From Acidimicrobiia bacterium (GTDB taxonomy: Bacteria > Actinomycetota > Acidimicrobiia > UBA2766), in contig JAIBAC010000015.1 in NCBI GenBank assembly GCA_019695375.1, positions 1-34,149 on the forward strand: a stretch of DNA of 34,149 nucleotides, read 5' to 3'. The position numbers and the translations under genes were made by a program. The notes under the pieces are model-generated. The model was not told the origin of the DNA. It saw only the letters and a program-made list of their open reading frames with translations, and did no database searches. This document shows, piece by piece, positions 12,943 through 22,388 of the stretch. Positions within the stretch are counted from its first letter, which is position 1; every line of letters begins with the position of its first letter.

Positions 12943-13479
12943 TCAGAACTTGGCTTGCCAGCAGGCGGAGAACGAAAGCGGCGCGACCGTGTTCAGGTTC
13001 GACCCGGAGTCCTGGAACGTCTCGATCAGGAAGCTGGTCCCGGCGGCGGCACGGTACAGACACGACAGGTTGCAGAATGCCGTCACCGCCCCACCGCTAG
13101 GCGGCGGGTACGTCCAATAGGCGACGGTGCCGCCCGTGGAATGCTTGATCTGTGCGTGCCGGTCGCCGGCCGTATTCGCCGCCCACCCGAACTGCAACTG
13201 CACCAGGTACACCCCGGCGGTGTTGACGTGCAGTAGTTCTTTGTCCGACGCCGATCCGCCTGCGTTCCACATGCTGTCGGTGTCGAACTCTTCAGCCTCC
13301 CACGCCAAACCCATCGCGGATCCGGTGATCATCGACACCGCCGTCGTGCGCGTCACCCGCACGGCGGGCCGGTCCCAGAGGAAACCGACGTTGTCTCGCC
13401 AGTGCGTATTCATGTCTGCGGACGTGACCACATCACCTGTCGAGTAGGACCGCGGTGAGGTGAACGAGTAAGTGCCCAA
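12943..13479 (-). CDS. C1q/TNF-like tail protein, candidate receptor-binding protein, 178 aa
   Basis: TTG start directly after the tail hub stop, without a clear ribosome binding site. The N-terminal 40 residues (YSTGDVVTSADMNTHWRDNV) match the attachment segment often seen at the start of actinophage tail-tip proteins. The rest, containing DSMWN....LHVNTAGVYLVQLQFGWAA, TGGTVAYWTYPPPSG and TSFLIETFQDSGSNLNTVAP, resembles the C1q/TNF-like jelly roll with the 'F..AGxYxvxxxxxW' strand. Such trimeric domains commonly form phage receptor-binding tips. Position just after the hub supports this. The C1q comparison is by pattern only. Confidence 0.7.
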   Translation of the reverse strand: MGTYSFTSPRSYSTGDVVTSADMNTHWRDNVGFLWDRPAVRVTRTTAVSMITGSAMGLAWEAEEFDTDSMWNAGGSASDKELLHVNTAGVYLVQLQFGWAANTAGDRHAQIKHSTGGTVAYWTYPPPSGGAVTAFCNLSCLYRAAAGTSFLIETFQDSGSNLNTVAPLSFSACWQAKF

Positions 13480-13483
13480 GGTG

Positions 13484-16400
13484 TTAACCCAATCTCGCTG
13501 AGCCGACTATGCCGGCGGTCACGTCTCCAACGATCCACACGTCGTCGCTAGGTGGCGCGGGCGACAGCCCTAACGTGACCTTCCAGTGCAGTCCAGGCTC
13601 GATGTCGTGGCTGATTTCGGTCAGATGCGAATCGGCTTGCAGCAACGCCACATCGGACGCGTGTCGTGGTCTGCGGCGAACAGTGATGCGGTCCCCGAGT
13701 TCGCGGCTGATAAGCGCAGCCCACTGCATAGCTCCACGAGGCACCACCTCGATACTGTCCACATACAGCCCCGGTGTCGCGGCTTGACGGAGCACGAACT
13801 CGGCAGCATTCAGACACAGCGTGTTGCGATCGTACGGCGCGGAGAACGACTTCGATATCTTGACCCGTAGCCCCGACTGCGTCTTCGCTGTCTCGCTAGT
13901 TGCGGTCTGCCGAGCGGCGTCGTCGTCGCGGTCAGCGCCATCACGCGTGCACACCACCTCGGTCAAGACCTCGCGGTCGGTGAAGTTCATGTCGATCTTG
14001 CTGTACGGCACTTCTCCGGCAGCTTCGCCGAAGAGCACCTGCGAGTACCGCGACCTCGGGTCGCCGGCAAGCTGATATCGGCCGCCGAAACGGACCAGCC
14101 CGTCAGCGTGGACAGCCATCACGCCACACTCCGCTTCAACGACCTTGCGGAGCTGCTCGAGGTACTTGCCGCCGAACTTCGACTTCGCGAGCGTGACCGT
14201 AGGGCCACTCGCGGGCGTGTACGCCGGCAGCACCGTGGTGCGGTCGTAGTCCTGAATCTCGAACTTGGCTTTGTCAATGAGCCGCAACGTCCGGGCGTAC
14301 GACGTGTCGCCCTGGCCCGGTTCCTCGGGGTCTTCGGGCACTTCGGTGAACGCCGCCAGTTTCAGGATGTCGCTGCACTTCACGTCAACAACGCCTTCGA
14401 CGGGCATGTCGTAGTCGCACTGCCATTCGTCGACGTACCCGATCCACAGCGGACCTTCAGCACCGTTGAAGATGGCGGTCACTTTGACCGGAATGTTCGG
14501 CCAGATGCCGCCGTGATAGGGGCTGTCGACGTTCTCGGGGTCGTATGTGCGGTCGGTGTTCCGGATCCGGAGCGTGCAAGATCCGGGCTGTGCTGCGCCG
14601 GTTTCGCGGTCGAATCCTCGGCGGGTGGACACTCGCATCACGTCAGCAGTGATGTCGCGCCATTCGTTCAGGCCGCCGAGGGGGTAGTAGCCCACTTTGC
14701 CGTACTCGGCATCTCCGACAGTCCAGCGGTCACCTGGCGGATCGTTCGGGTCGAGCCGGAACCCGACGTACACCCTGACGTCTGCCATCGCTGCGTCGTC
14801 TACCCACGAGACAGATGACGGCAGTCCGTCGATCGGCCACGACGCCGCCAAGTCGTTGTCCCGTGACGCCAGCGTTGTTGTGCTGAACGCCGCATAGCCG
14901 CCATCGCCGTCGTAACTCGACGGCAACTCGACGTATGCGGCCTGCTGGCCGTGCTGCCCCAACGACGTAGTTTCGGCGGTCGTGGACGACGCCCAGTTCA
15001 GCACGTCCCCGAGGTTCGCGTGAGGGAGCCGTGACGGTGCTGCGGTCTGGTAGTACGTCGGGCCGCCCAGCTCTGCCTGGGTCTGGTAGATCCGCTCGTA
15101 CTTCGCGGACGCTGCCGGCCCGCCGACCGATGCCGACAGCGTCGGAGTGCCGATCGGTGTCACAGCCCACGACTCGATCGACCACACGTTCGACGTGGCC
15201 GTGTACCCGGTCCCGGCGTTCGCGCGGATGCCGAAGTGGCCGTTGAAGTTCACGAGATCCGGTGACGTGTCGGTGATCTCGATCTGCCACCCGGCCGGTT
15301 CCACATCGCCGTCGAGCCATGCCCTGGCCCGGAGAGTCACTTCGTCTTCGGTGAATGCTTCGATCTGAGCTCGTACCCAGATGGTCTGGCCGAGGGCGTA
15401 AGAGTTCGTGACCGTGTAGTTCACGACACCGGCCTGGGGAAGCGCTGTCGTGGACCCGACCGTCGAGTCTCTCTTACGCCACCTGAGCCTGACGGTGCCG
15501 CTCGTCAACTCTTCGAGCTCGATCTCGTAGAAGCCGTTCGCCGTACCACCTACGTCCTGGACGCACAGCTCGGTCGAGACGTGATGGGCTGCACCTGCTG
15601 CATGTGCTGACCATGCGATCCCGATCAGCACTTCGGAGTCGCCGGTAGCTGTCGCGGTGTGACGCATCCGCCGGTCCCCGGCAGCGTCCTGGCGGATCGC
15701 CCCAGCGCCGGAAGTGATGCCGACATCGGAGATGTCGCCGCTCGTGTAGGTGCCGCCCCCAGACGCAGTGCCCCAACCGCTTCCATATGCGGCGTCGGCC
15801 CGCTCGAACGTGTCGCTGCCCGTCGCTGTCCGTGGAGGCGTGTACCGCACCGAGTTGTTGCCCAGCACGACGCGTTGGGTCATGAGCTCGCGGGCTTCGA
15901 CCATCGAGCGGAGCGTCCACGACTTGTACGGCCGTTCCCGGTCTGCCGGGGTGTTCTCGACGGTGCCGTTCACTGTGGTGTCGTCGTTGAGCAGGATCTG
16001 CTGATACGGGTTGACCGCCAAGCTCGACCGTGTCTGCACCCACCACCGGTTGTGGGTCCGCACCGCTGCCTGCATTGACGCGATGTCGGCATATTGCAGG
16101 CCGTAGTGACGGTCGGTCTTGTGCCACCCGTCCCCGGCGACGCGGTCCAGTTCTTTGCCGTGGTAGTGGTCGGTGCTCGGGCTACCCGTCGTGACCCACT
16201 GCCTGCCGGCGCTGTCGCGGAACCCTGCGGTGGCCCGAGCCGCGTAGAAGGCGTTCCAGATGTTGACCTTCGTCGTTGACCCCGTTGTCGTGACGTTCTG
16301 ATTGATCTTCCGGACGTACGGCTCGCCGTAATGCAGCCCGTCAGCGGTGATCGCCACGTCCCGGAGCGCCGGGTGATCGTCCAACTCTGCTGCGAGAAGG

Positions 16401-16804
16401 CGCATGAGGTCGTCGTACGCCTGGTGGTACGCGGGCAGGAACCACAGCGGGCAGTCCGCTTCGGACGCCGAACCGCCGGTCGGGGTCGTGTCGCACTTGA
16501 ACGTCCCGGCCGCTGTCTTGACCCACGACGGCGAGTTGAGCCCGCACAGCACCCGGAGCTTGATGCCGCCCGTGTACCCGGCTCCGGCAGCAGCATCCAG
16601 CTCTCCGACAAGGTCCGCCATGACCGTGGCGTCAAGGGATGTGCCGTCTGTTGGCTGTAGCTCCGACCAGTTCACGCCGTCGTGGCCGCCGTAGCTGTAC
16701 ACGTACGCCTTCACGAGCGGCGGGTCGTAACTACTCGACGACGGGATTCCTCCCCGGTCGACCACGCCTTCCATCGGGTCCTTGACGCCGAGCATCCATC
16801 CCAT
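13484..16804 (-). CDS. tail hub/baseplate protein with N-terminal glycoside-hydrolase-like domain, 1106 aa
   Basis: Order: a TIM-barrel-like region (res. ~30-320) with VKAYVYSYGG, IKLRVLCGLNSPSWVK, AITADGLHYGEPYVRK (E161 in a 'GEP' resembling clan-A NEP) and a C-terminal helical part; a concanavalin-like beta domain (~325-545, DTFERADAAYGSGWG...); then the conserved hub of siphoviral minor tail proteins (~650-1106), with WRDITADVMRVSTRRGFDRE, CTLRIRNTDRTYDPENVDSP, and ending VWIVGDVTAGIVGSARLG. The hub part docks to the tape-measure end and the tail tube. The N-terminal half may digest or bind surface glycan; a second catalytic Glu was not identified. Starts next to the tape measure stop. Hub assignment is secure, hydrolase part moderate. 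Confidence 0.84.
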   Translation of the reverse strand: MGWMLGVKDPMEGVVDRGGIPSSSSYDPPLVKAYVYSYGGHDGVNWSELQPTDGTSLDATVMADLVGELDAAAGAGYTGGIKLRVLCGLNSPSWVKTAAGTFKCDTTPTGGSASEADCPLWFLPAYHQAYDDLMRLLAAELDDHPALRDVAITADGLHYGEPYVRKINQNVTTTGSTTKVNIWNAFYAARATAGFRDSAGRQWVTTGSPSTDHYHGKELDRVAGDGWHKTDRHYGLQYADIASMQAAVRTHNRWWVQTRSSLAVNPYQQILLNDDTTVNGTVENTPADRERPYKSWTLRSMVEARELMTQRVVLGNNSVRYTPPRTATGSDTFERADAAYGSGWGTASGGGTYTSGDISDVGITSGAGAIRQDAAGDRRMRHTATATGDSEVLIGIAWSAHAAGAAHHVSTELCVQDVGGTANGFYEIELEELTSGTVRLRWRKRDSTVGSTTALPQAGVVNYTVTNSYALGQTIWVRAQIEAFTEDEVTLRARAWLDGDVEPAGWQIEITDTSPDLVNFNGHFGIRANAGTGYTATSNVWSIESWAVTPIGTPTLSASVGGPAASAKYERIYQTQAELGGPTYYQTAAPSRLPHANLGDVLNWASSTTAETTSLGQHGQQAAYVELPSSYDGDGGYAAFSTTTLASRDNDLAASWPIDGLPSSVSWVDDAAMADVRVYVGFRLDPNDPPGDRWTVGDAEYGKVGYYPLGGLNEWRDITADVMRVSTRRGFDRETGAAQPGSCTLRIRNTDRTYDPENVDSPYHGGIWPNIPVKVTAIFNGAEGPLWIGYVDEWQCDYDMPVEGVVDVKCSDILKLAAFTEVPEDPEEPGQGDTSYARTLRLIDKAKFEIQDYDRTTVLPAYTPASGPTVTLAKSKFGGKYLEQLRKVVEAECGVMAVHADGLVRFGGRYQLAGDPRSRYSQVLFGEAAGEVPYSKIDMNFTDREVLTEVVCTRDGADRDDDAARQTATSETAKTQSGLRVKISKSFSAPYDRNTLCLNAAEFVLRQAATPGLYVDSIEVVPRGAMQWAALISRELGDRITVRRRPRHASDVALLQADSHLTEISHDIEPGLHWKVTLGLSPAPPSDDVWIVGDVTAGIVGSARLG

Positions 16805-19800
16805 CTAGCCGACCCCGACGTACCCGCGACGCGTGTTCGCGTTGATCGCGTCGGTGATCGTCGTCACCAAGTCCTCTTCGGCGGTGACCGATCCCGTGAT
16901 GTAAACGTTCACCACCACCGCAGCTCCGTTGCTGCCGGCCAGCGGCGGGAACTTCGGGAGCGGCGCACCGGCCGCGACGGTCGTGGTCGCTGACACCTTC
17001 GGCAACGAGTTCTTCTTGACCGGCCACGGAAACTTCGTGCCCGGAGCCATCTTGTACGGCACCCGGCCGGCCGGGACAACCGGCTCCGGCACCCCGGTGC
17101 CGTTGTACGCCAGCGACAGGCCAGGCGGCAGAAACCCGCCGCTGTCATAGCTCTGCACGCCGGTCACGGTAACGGTGTCGTCGGTGTTCGCTCCGATCGC
17201 GTCCGCTACATACGGTGCCACGTCAACGAGGCGGTTCGTCCGCCAGCCCGGCCCCCAGTCCAAGATCTGCGCCCGGGTCGTCGCGCCGCCCCGGTCGATC
17301 TGAATCCACGACCGTGGTTCAAACGGGATCTCGCCGCGGCGGCCCTGGAATGTCCCGGCGGACAGCCGCATCGCCGCGTACGGCACGCCTGCGTAGTACG
17401 CGTCGACGGTCGTGCCGTTGTACGCCATCCCTCCTCGAGCTCCGGGGTCGTTCGGGCCACCAAACGTGGAGATCCGGCCCGTGAACGACTCACCCGACGC
17501 CTCCCCGGCCTCGCCGCCGACAGAAGGGCCGACACCGACACCGGCTTCGCGGAACTTGTCGGCGATGTACTTCCCGACCGACTGCCACCCTGACGACAGC
17601 GAATCGGACACTGACCCTGACGCGCCCGGGAACGGCAACAGGCCGGCACGCTCGAACCGGCCCCCGGCGTCCCACTGCCCGACGCCGTACGCGACCCCGC
17701 GCGCTTCGATGGTCCGCCCGTTGCCCTGACTGATAGCGATGTGGCCGGGACGCCACAGGATCGCTCCGGCTGTGGAGATGCCTTGCGCGACGGGGATCGG
17801 CGATGCCATGTCGATCTGGCTGCCGCTGTAGTGCGGCAAGCCTGGCAGCCCGGCAGCTGCCGCTGCGCCCAGCACGAGGCCGGAGCAGTCCCAGGCGTCG
17901 GGGCCTTCAGCTCCCCACACGTACTGCTCGCCGTCCTGCTGCATCGCGAAGTCGACGAACTTCTGCGACCCGCCGCCGCCGACGTTGAACGCTGCCGCGG
18001 CGACCATCGACCCGCCGGTCACCTTGCCGAGCTGGCCCGGCGCGGACCCGGCGGTGCCGCCCCACGCAGACCGCGCCGCGTTCGCTGTCGTCGCGGCAAT
18101 AGCAGCACCGACTTTGCCGACGACACCGCCGGCCTCCATCCCGATCGGCGCGACACCGAGGTCCTGGTGCAGCGCTCCGAGAAGCCCCATCGCGTTCGAC
18201 CGGTGCGCAGGGTCGGTCGGGACGACGTACTCCCGCCACGCCGGATTGCCTTCGCCGACAAGCGTCGGTCGGTTCGCGGTGAACCCTGCCCCGACGTTGC
18301 CTCGGCCGACAACGCCGCCGGACTCGGCACCGACAGCGCCGGCCAACACTCCGCTCGGCAATGCGAGCACGACACCGAGCCACTGCGACAGAGCGTTCGT
18401 GGACAGCCCCAACGACCCGAGAGCGCCTTGCACCGCCGACGCCAGGCTGCCGATAGATCCGGCAGCCGCGGTCACCTGCGACGTGTCAACGTGGAGCGCC
18501 ACCTGCGTGGCGTTCAACGTCTGCATCTGCCCAATGACCTGCACGACCCCGGCAGTTACGAGGTCGAGTGCCGCACGGGTCAATGTCAGTTGTGCCTGCC
18601 ACGCAGCCTGGGCGGGCACTTGGGCTTGTGCCGCCAACGTCAACGACTGTGTAGCGAGGTCGTCGGCTTGGGTGGCTGCCGTCGCTGCCGGCAGTGTCGC
18701 TGACGCTGACTGCAGCACCGCGGCGTCCAGCACCTGTACCGCGACCGTCGCTGCTGCCGCCGCCACACCGTACGCCGTGGTGGTGTCTACTAGTGCCGTC
18801 ATGCCGCCCGACGCTGCGGCCGGGTCGGCAAGTCCGCCAGGCGCAGCCGCCGGCGCGCCGGTCGCTGCCGCTACCGGAGCAGACGTAGCCGCGGCGCCGG
18901 TGGACGCCATCTGGGCGAGGATGTCGCGGATCTGGCCGAGGAGCGGCACAACTTCCGGCGACAGAGCCGGGCCCACCACAGCGAACGATGCCGGCGCCGC
19001 AGCACCGTCACCGCCAACAACGCCGCCCTCGGCCATGAGAGCCGCCCCGGCCTGCTGCCACAACCCCAACGCACGGCCGCGGTACTTGCGGTCCGTCGGG
19101 ATCACGTACTCGGGAGCGTTCCCCTCCCCGACGATCGCGGTGGCGCGGTTGAACAGTCCCCCACGGGCGAAGTAGGCGACGTCGCCCTGAATGATCCCGC
19201 CCCGCGCCCCTTCCGGCGCGGCCGGGACGGGTACGTGCTGGGTCAGGATGTTGTCCTGGATCGACGCCGCAAGCCGCTTGTAGTCGTTCAGCTTGCGGGT
19301 CGCCTCGTCAGTCTCGACGTTGACCTTGTTCGTGATCGGCTTCTTCGACTGCGCGATCAGCTCGTCGATCTTGGTCTTGTACTCGTCTGCCTTGTCGCGC
19401 AACTGCGGGTACTTCTGGGCGAGCTCGTCGAGTTTCGCCTTCGTGCGTTCCTGCACGACCTGATATTCGGACTCGGACGCGACGGACTCAGCAAGAGCGT
19501 TGATCTGCGCGCCGGTAGCGGACAGCAGCCCGAACATGCCCTGCTGGACTTGCAGGTCAGTAGCGCCGCGCTGCTGCATCGTGGCGTCGAGTCCTTGCAG
19601 GGACTGCTCGTACGCCAGCGCCGATTGCTCGGCGGACAAGTACGGCTGGAACATGGTCTCAAGGTTCGTCTGCAACGCCTGGATGTTGATCCCGGCAGCC
19701 TGCGCTGCCTGCGCCACCTGCTGCTGAGCTGCCGCCTGCTGCTGAGCGGGACCTACGTTCGCGGCTACTTCAGCGACGCGCCCCAACGACGATGCGACAC

Positions 19801-21367
19801 TGCTCGTCACCTGCTCGGCCGTGTAAAAGTGGCCTGTCATCCCGGTGATTGACGTCGACGTTCCATCGAACGACAGGCTCGCTATGCCATTCTCCTGCGC
19901 CAGCCGTTGCAGTTCACCTTGCAGCCGCTGAATGTCTTCAGCGCTGCCGATCATGTTCGAGCCGACACTGTTACGGATCGACGCGAACTTCGCCTCCATG
20001 TCGTCGCCTGCTTGAGCGATCGAATTGCGCGCGTTCTCGACGACATGTTGCAGCTGAATGAATCCGTTCTCTTCGTCGCTAGTGTCACGCACGGAGATCG
20101 GGTTCGTGGTCGATGTTGCACCAGAGAGAACGCCGAGCGGCCCTGCCAATGCTCCTGACCCGATCAACCCGGCACCGGCACCGACAATCGCGCCTGTGGC
20201 ACCTGCGCCCGGGTCACCGCCGCCACCGAGCAACCCGCCCGCACCGCCCGCCAACGCACCCTTGCTGATAGTCGCCAGCAGTTGCTTGAGAGCGCTTGTC
20301 TTCGTCAGGATCGCGCCAGTCCCCGCGTTGGCCGCTGCTGTCTCAGCGGCCGCTGCCTCGGTAGCTGCCACGGTCAACTTGCCATAGACACCGATGAGCC
20401 CTGACACGAGCTTCGTGACAGCACCAAGACCAGTCAAGATCGGCCCGCCTGCCACAAGCGCGACCGCGACGGTAGCGATCCACTTCTTCGACCCCTCGTC
20501 GAGGCTGTTGAACCAGTTCACCCCGTCACGGACAACTTCGATGACCGTCTTGAACGCAGGCATCAGCTCCTGCGCCAACGTCATCTTCAACTTCATGAAC
20601 TCGTTCTCGAGCTTCGCTGCCTGCCCGGCAGCGGTGTTCCCGAACGCCTCCGCCGACCCGCCGAACTGCTTCTCCAGCTCGGCGAGGATGACTTTCTGAG
20701 CGGACGCCACGTCGCCGACCGCGATGAACCCTTTGATCTGTTCTTTCTGCGTTTCGGTGAACTGGATGCCGACCCGGTTCAGTGCCGTCAGACCATTGAC
20801 CGGGTCGTTCAGTGCCTTGCCGACCTGAATGGATGCGGTCTTCATGTCGGTGCCCATCGCGACCGACATGTTCAGCACCGACTTCGTGGCCTGGTCGAAG
20901 ATGTCGTTGCCTTCACCGACACCGTTCCTAATCCGCGTGAACGTGAGAAGCATGTTCTCGCCCTCACGGATCGTGCCGCCCGACACCCCCGACATATCCC
21001 GCAACGAATTCGCGAGAGTCGTCACCCCTTCAGCCGTGACGTTCGCTGCGCCGCCCGTCGACTTCAACACCGCGGCAGTCTGAGCGGCCCGCACCTCTGC
21101 GTTCTTGAGCCCTTCAAGGCCGCTCTTGAGCGCCAACGTGAGCGGCAACGTCGCTGCCGTCATCGCAGCGCCGACACCCAACATCTTGTTGCCGACAGAC
21201 GACATCCTCGTCTGCATCGCTTCCAGCGACTGCCCGGTCGTCTGCCCGGCCTTCCCGGCCGCCTGCTCCATCGACGCGAACTCGCCCTTGGCCTTCTGAA
21301 TGCCGCCGACAAGACCGGACGCGTCCGCGGTGAGCGCGAACTCGATGACGCTCTTAGCTACAGCCAC
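16805..21367 (-). CDS. tape measure protein with C-terminal NlpC/P60 and DPBB domains, 1520 aa
   Basis: GTG start with a very good ribosome binding site (GGGAGGTGA). The N-terminus (FALTADASGLVGGIQKAKGE, FASMEQ) and hydrophobic helices with Ala/Gly stretches are typical of actinophage tape measures, which set tail length. C-terminal enzymes: an NlpC/P60 peptidase with YVWGAEGPDAWDCSGLV (Cys1161) and PGHIAISQGN (His1209), and at ~1293-1390 a double-psi beta-barrel (GRISTFGGPNDPGARGGMAY..., RAQILDWGPGW) that may cut glycan. These would open peptidoglycan at DNA entry. Between ~740 and ~1070 a module recurs (VGEGN..EYV[IV]PTD..., R..A.GL). Length predicts a tail on the order of 200 nm. Certain as tape measure. 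Confidence 0.95.
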   Translation of the reverse strand: MAVAKSVIEFALTADASGLVGGIQKAKGEFASMEQAAGKAGQTTGQSLEAMQTRMSSVGNKMLGVGAAMTAATLPLTLALKSGLEGLKNAEVRAAQTAAVLKSTGGAANVTAEGVTTLANSLRDMSGVSGGTIREGENMLLTFTRIRNGVGEGNDIFDQATKSVLNMSVAMGTDMKTASIQVGKALNDPVNGLTALNRVGIQFTETQKEQIKGFIAVGDVASAQKVILAELEKQFGGSAEAFGNTAAGQAAKLENEFMKLKMTLAQELMPAFKTVIEVVRDGVNWFNSLDEGSKKWIATVAVALVAGGPILTGLGAVTKLVSGLIGVYGKLTVAATEAAAAETAAANAGTGAILTKTSALKQLLATISKGALAGGAGGLLGGGGDPGAGATGAIVGAGAGLIGSGALAGPLGVLSGATSTTNPISVRDTSDEENGFIQLQHVVENARNSIAQAGDDMEAKFASIRNSVGSNMIGSAEDIQRLQGELQRLAQENGIASLSFDGTSTSITGMTGHFYTAEQVTSSVASSLGRVAEVAANVGPAQQQAAAQQQVAQAAQAAGINIQALQTNLETMFQPYLSAEQSALAYEQSLQGLDATMQQRGATDLQVQQGMFGLLSATGAQINALAESVASESEYQVVQERTKAKLDELAQKYPQLRDKADEYKTKIDELIAQSKKPITNKVNVETDEATRKLNDYKRLAASIQDNILTQHVPVPAAPEGARGGIIQGDVAYFARGGLFNRATAIVGEGNAPEYVIPTDRKYRGRALGLWQQAGAALMAEGGVVGGDGAAAPASFAVVGPALSPEVVPLLGQIRDILAQMASTGAAATSAPVAAATGAPAAAPGGLADPAAASGGMTALVDTTTAYGVAAAAATVAVQVLDAAVLQSASATLPAATAATQADDLATQSLTLAAQAQVPAQAAWQAQLTLTRAALDLVTAGVVQVIGQMQTLNATQVALHVDTSQVTAAAGSIGSLASAVQGALGSLGLSTNALSQWLGVVLALPSGVLAGAVGAESGGVVGRGNVGAGFTANRPTLVGEGNPAWREYVVPTDPAHRSNAMGLLGALHQDLGVAPIGMEAGGVVGKVGAAIAATTANAARSAWGGTAGSAPGQLGKVTGGSMVAAAAFNVGGGGSQKFVDFAMQQDGEQYVWGAEGPDAWDCSGLVLGAAAAAGLPGLPHYSGSQIDMASPIPVAQGISTAGAILWRPGHIAISQGNGRTIEARGVAYGVGQWDAGGRFERAGLLPFPGASGSVSDSLSSGWQSVGKYIADKFREAGVGVGPSVGGEAGEASGESFTGRISTFGGPNDPGARGGMAYNGTTVDAYYAGVPYAAMRLSAGTFQGRRGEIPFEPRSWIQIDRGGATTRAQILDWGPGWRTNRLVDVAPYVADAIGANTDDTVTVTGVQSYDSGGFLPPGLSLAYNGTGVPEPVVPAGRVPYKMAPGTKFPWPVKKNSLPKVSATTTVAAGAPLPKFPPLAGSNGAAVVVNVYITGSVTAEEDLVTTITDAINANTRRGYVGVG

Positions 21368-21371
21368 CGAG

Positions 21372-21893
21372 TCACCTCCCGCCCATCTTTCGGATCACGC
21401 CGTCGCTGATGCGCTGATTGCCGACCTGCATCTGCCGGGCCAGGTACCGCTCGAAGGTGTGCCGGGCCTTGACGCCGGACACTCTCGCCAACGCTCTCGG
21501 CCCGTCAGGTGTCGCAAGGGCACGTTTCCCGCCGCCGGCCTTCTTCTGCCGCGACGTCAACGCGTGGACATCCTGGAGGCCGGTCCGTCTGTTCAGCCGT
21601 GCCCGGCCGAGCGCTCGCGGGACGATGCGGTGCGCCCGGGTGCCGAGTTCCATCCACGCAGCGATGTAGCGCAGCTTGAACACCACGACCCACTGGTCGC
21701 CGCGCGGCACCGGATCGTCGTACCGCATCCCCTTCGCTTTCGACCCCTGCGCCGACCGGAACCCGCGCTTGACCTGCCACGCGTGGTCAGCAAGACCGAC
21801 ACGGGCCCCGGCCCGAATCTGGGCCGGAGCGTCCGCTAGCCGGCGGATCGCCGCCGCGCCTTGTGCTGTCGGCTTGAACGACACAGACGCCAC
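21372..21893 (-). CDS. HK97 gp10-like neck/tail completion protein, 173 aa
   Basis: GTG start shortly after the frameshifted chaperone. The sequence is basic and mixed (MASVSFKPTAQGAAAIRRLA, HAWQVKRGFRSA) and carries the segment AAWMELGTRAHRIVPRALGR, which resembles the 'W-E-GT..h..P' signature of HK97 gp10/neck proteins. The C-terminus contains KARHTFERYLARQMQVGNQR. Such a protein normally lies before the major tail gene. Here it is placed between the chaperones and the tape measure. Structural tail or neck role likely; family moderately supported. Confidence 0.68.
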   Translation of the reverse strand: MASVSFKPTAQGAAAIRRLADAPAQIRAGARVGLADHAWQVKRGFRSAQGSKAKGMRYDDPVPRGDQWVVVFKLRYIAAWMELGTRAHRIVPRALGRARLNRRTGLQDVHALTSRQKKAGGGKRALATPDGPRALARVSGVKARHTFERYLARQMQVGNQRISDGVIRKMGGR

Positions 21894-21906
21894 GACAGCC
21901 CGGCTT

Positions 21907-22358
21907 TCAGTCGTAGTAGTTGATGTCGGTGTCGCCTTCGAGGTAGCCGCTCATGTAATCCGTCGCTGCTGTCAGGACGTCTTCGTCCCAACCGAGGACT
22001 TCGTCTCGGCCGACTCCGTAGAACTTGACGAGCGGGAAGACCGTGGAGGCGTGGTACTGCCGCCAGTCTCGGCGGCACTCTCTTCCCCCGACCCTTCCTC
22101 CTCGTCAGGGTCAGGGAGCACCAGCTCGTAGTCGTCGTTGTCCCAGTCGAACACGTCGTCGATCGTCACATCGGGGTGACCATCGAGCGTTGCCCACCAC
22201 CACATGAGGACTGTTTCGCCGACAGCGCCGCCGTCGAGGAAGTCTTGCCACAGTTGCCCGAACGGCATCCGGTCGCCGACGAGATCCTTGGCTTTCTTCT
22301 CAAGTTCGTACTTGTCGCGGCGGGTGAAGTCGAAGTTGGCGTGGATCTCTACAGCCAC
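21907..22358 (-). CDS. tail assembly chaperone, long form made by -1 frameshift (gpGT-like)
   Basis: Product of about 150 aa when ribosomes slip back one base at the GGGGGAA heptamer (22083-22089). The first 90 residues are those of the short form; the new frame then gives RECRRDWRQYHASTVFPLVK, FYGVGRDEVLGWDEDVLTAA, TDYMSGYLEGDTDINYYD. The 'RDWRQYH..T..PL..FYGV' segment is the conserved T part of gpGT chaperones in siphoviruses. Both forms load the tape measure before tail-tube assembly. The frame has no stop between slip site and end. Very likely from conserved position before the tape measure. Confidence 0.85.
21972..22358 (-). CDS. tail assembly chaperone, short form (gpG-like), 128 aa
   Basis: Product without frameshift: MAVEIHANFDFTRRDKYELE, KKAKDLVGDRMPFGQLWQDF and so on, ending after a Ser/Thr-rich out-of-family tail (RSSRSSSSTESAETKSSVGT). 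The acidic stretch LVLPDPDEEEGSGEE precedes the slip site. It is the frame continued by the major pool of ribosomes. The Ser-rich tail has no homologous look, which supports that it is only a by-product of the overlap. Chaperone for the tape measure. Confidence 0.82.
   Translation of the reverse strand: MAVEIHANFDFTRRDKYELEKKAKDLVGDRMPFGQLWQDFLDGGAVGETVLMWWWATLDGHPDVTIDDVFDWDNDDYELVLPDPDEEEGSGEESAAETGGSTTPPRSSRSSSSTESAETKSSVGTKTS
22083..22089 (-). promoter_or_regulatory. -1 ribosomal slippery site GGGGGAA
   Basis: In the zero frame the codons read TCG GGG GAA. Slipping one base back gives GGG GGA with the P-site tRNA re-pairing perfectly. The heptamer is not the textbook XXXYYYZ, but G-run slip sites are used in actinophage tail chaperones. 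It is followed by a GC-rich stretch able to stall ribosomes. Confidence 0.7.
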
Positions 22359-22388
22359 CAGGTGCCTCCCTTATGGTCGTGGCGACCC

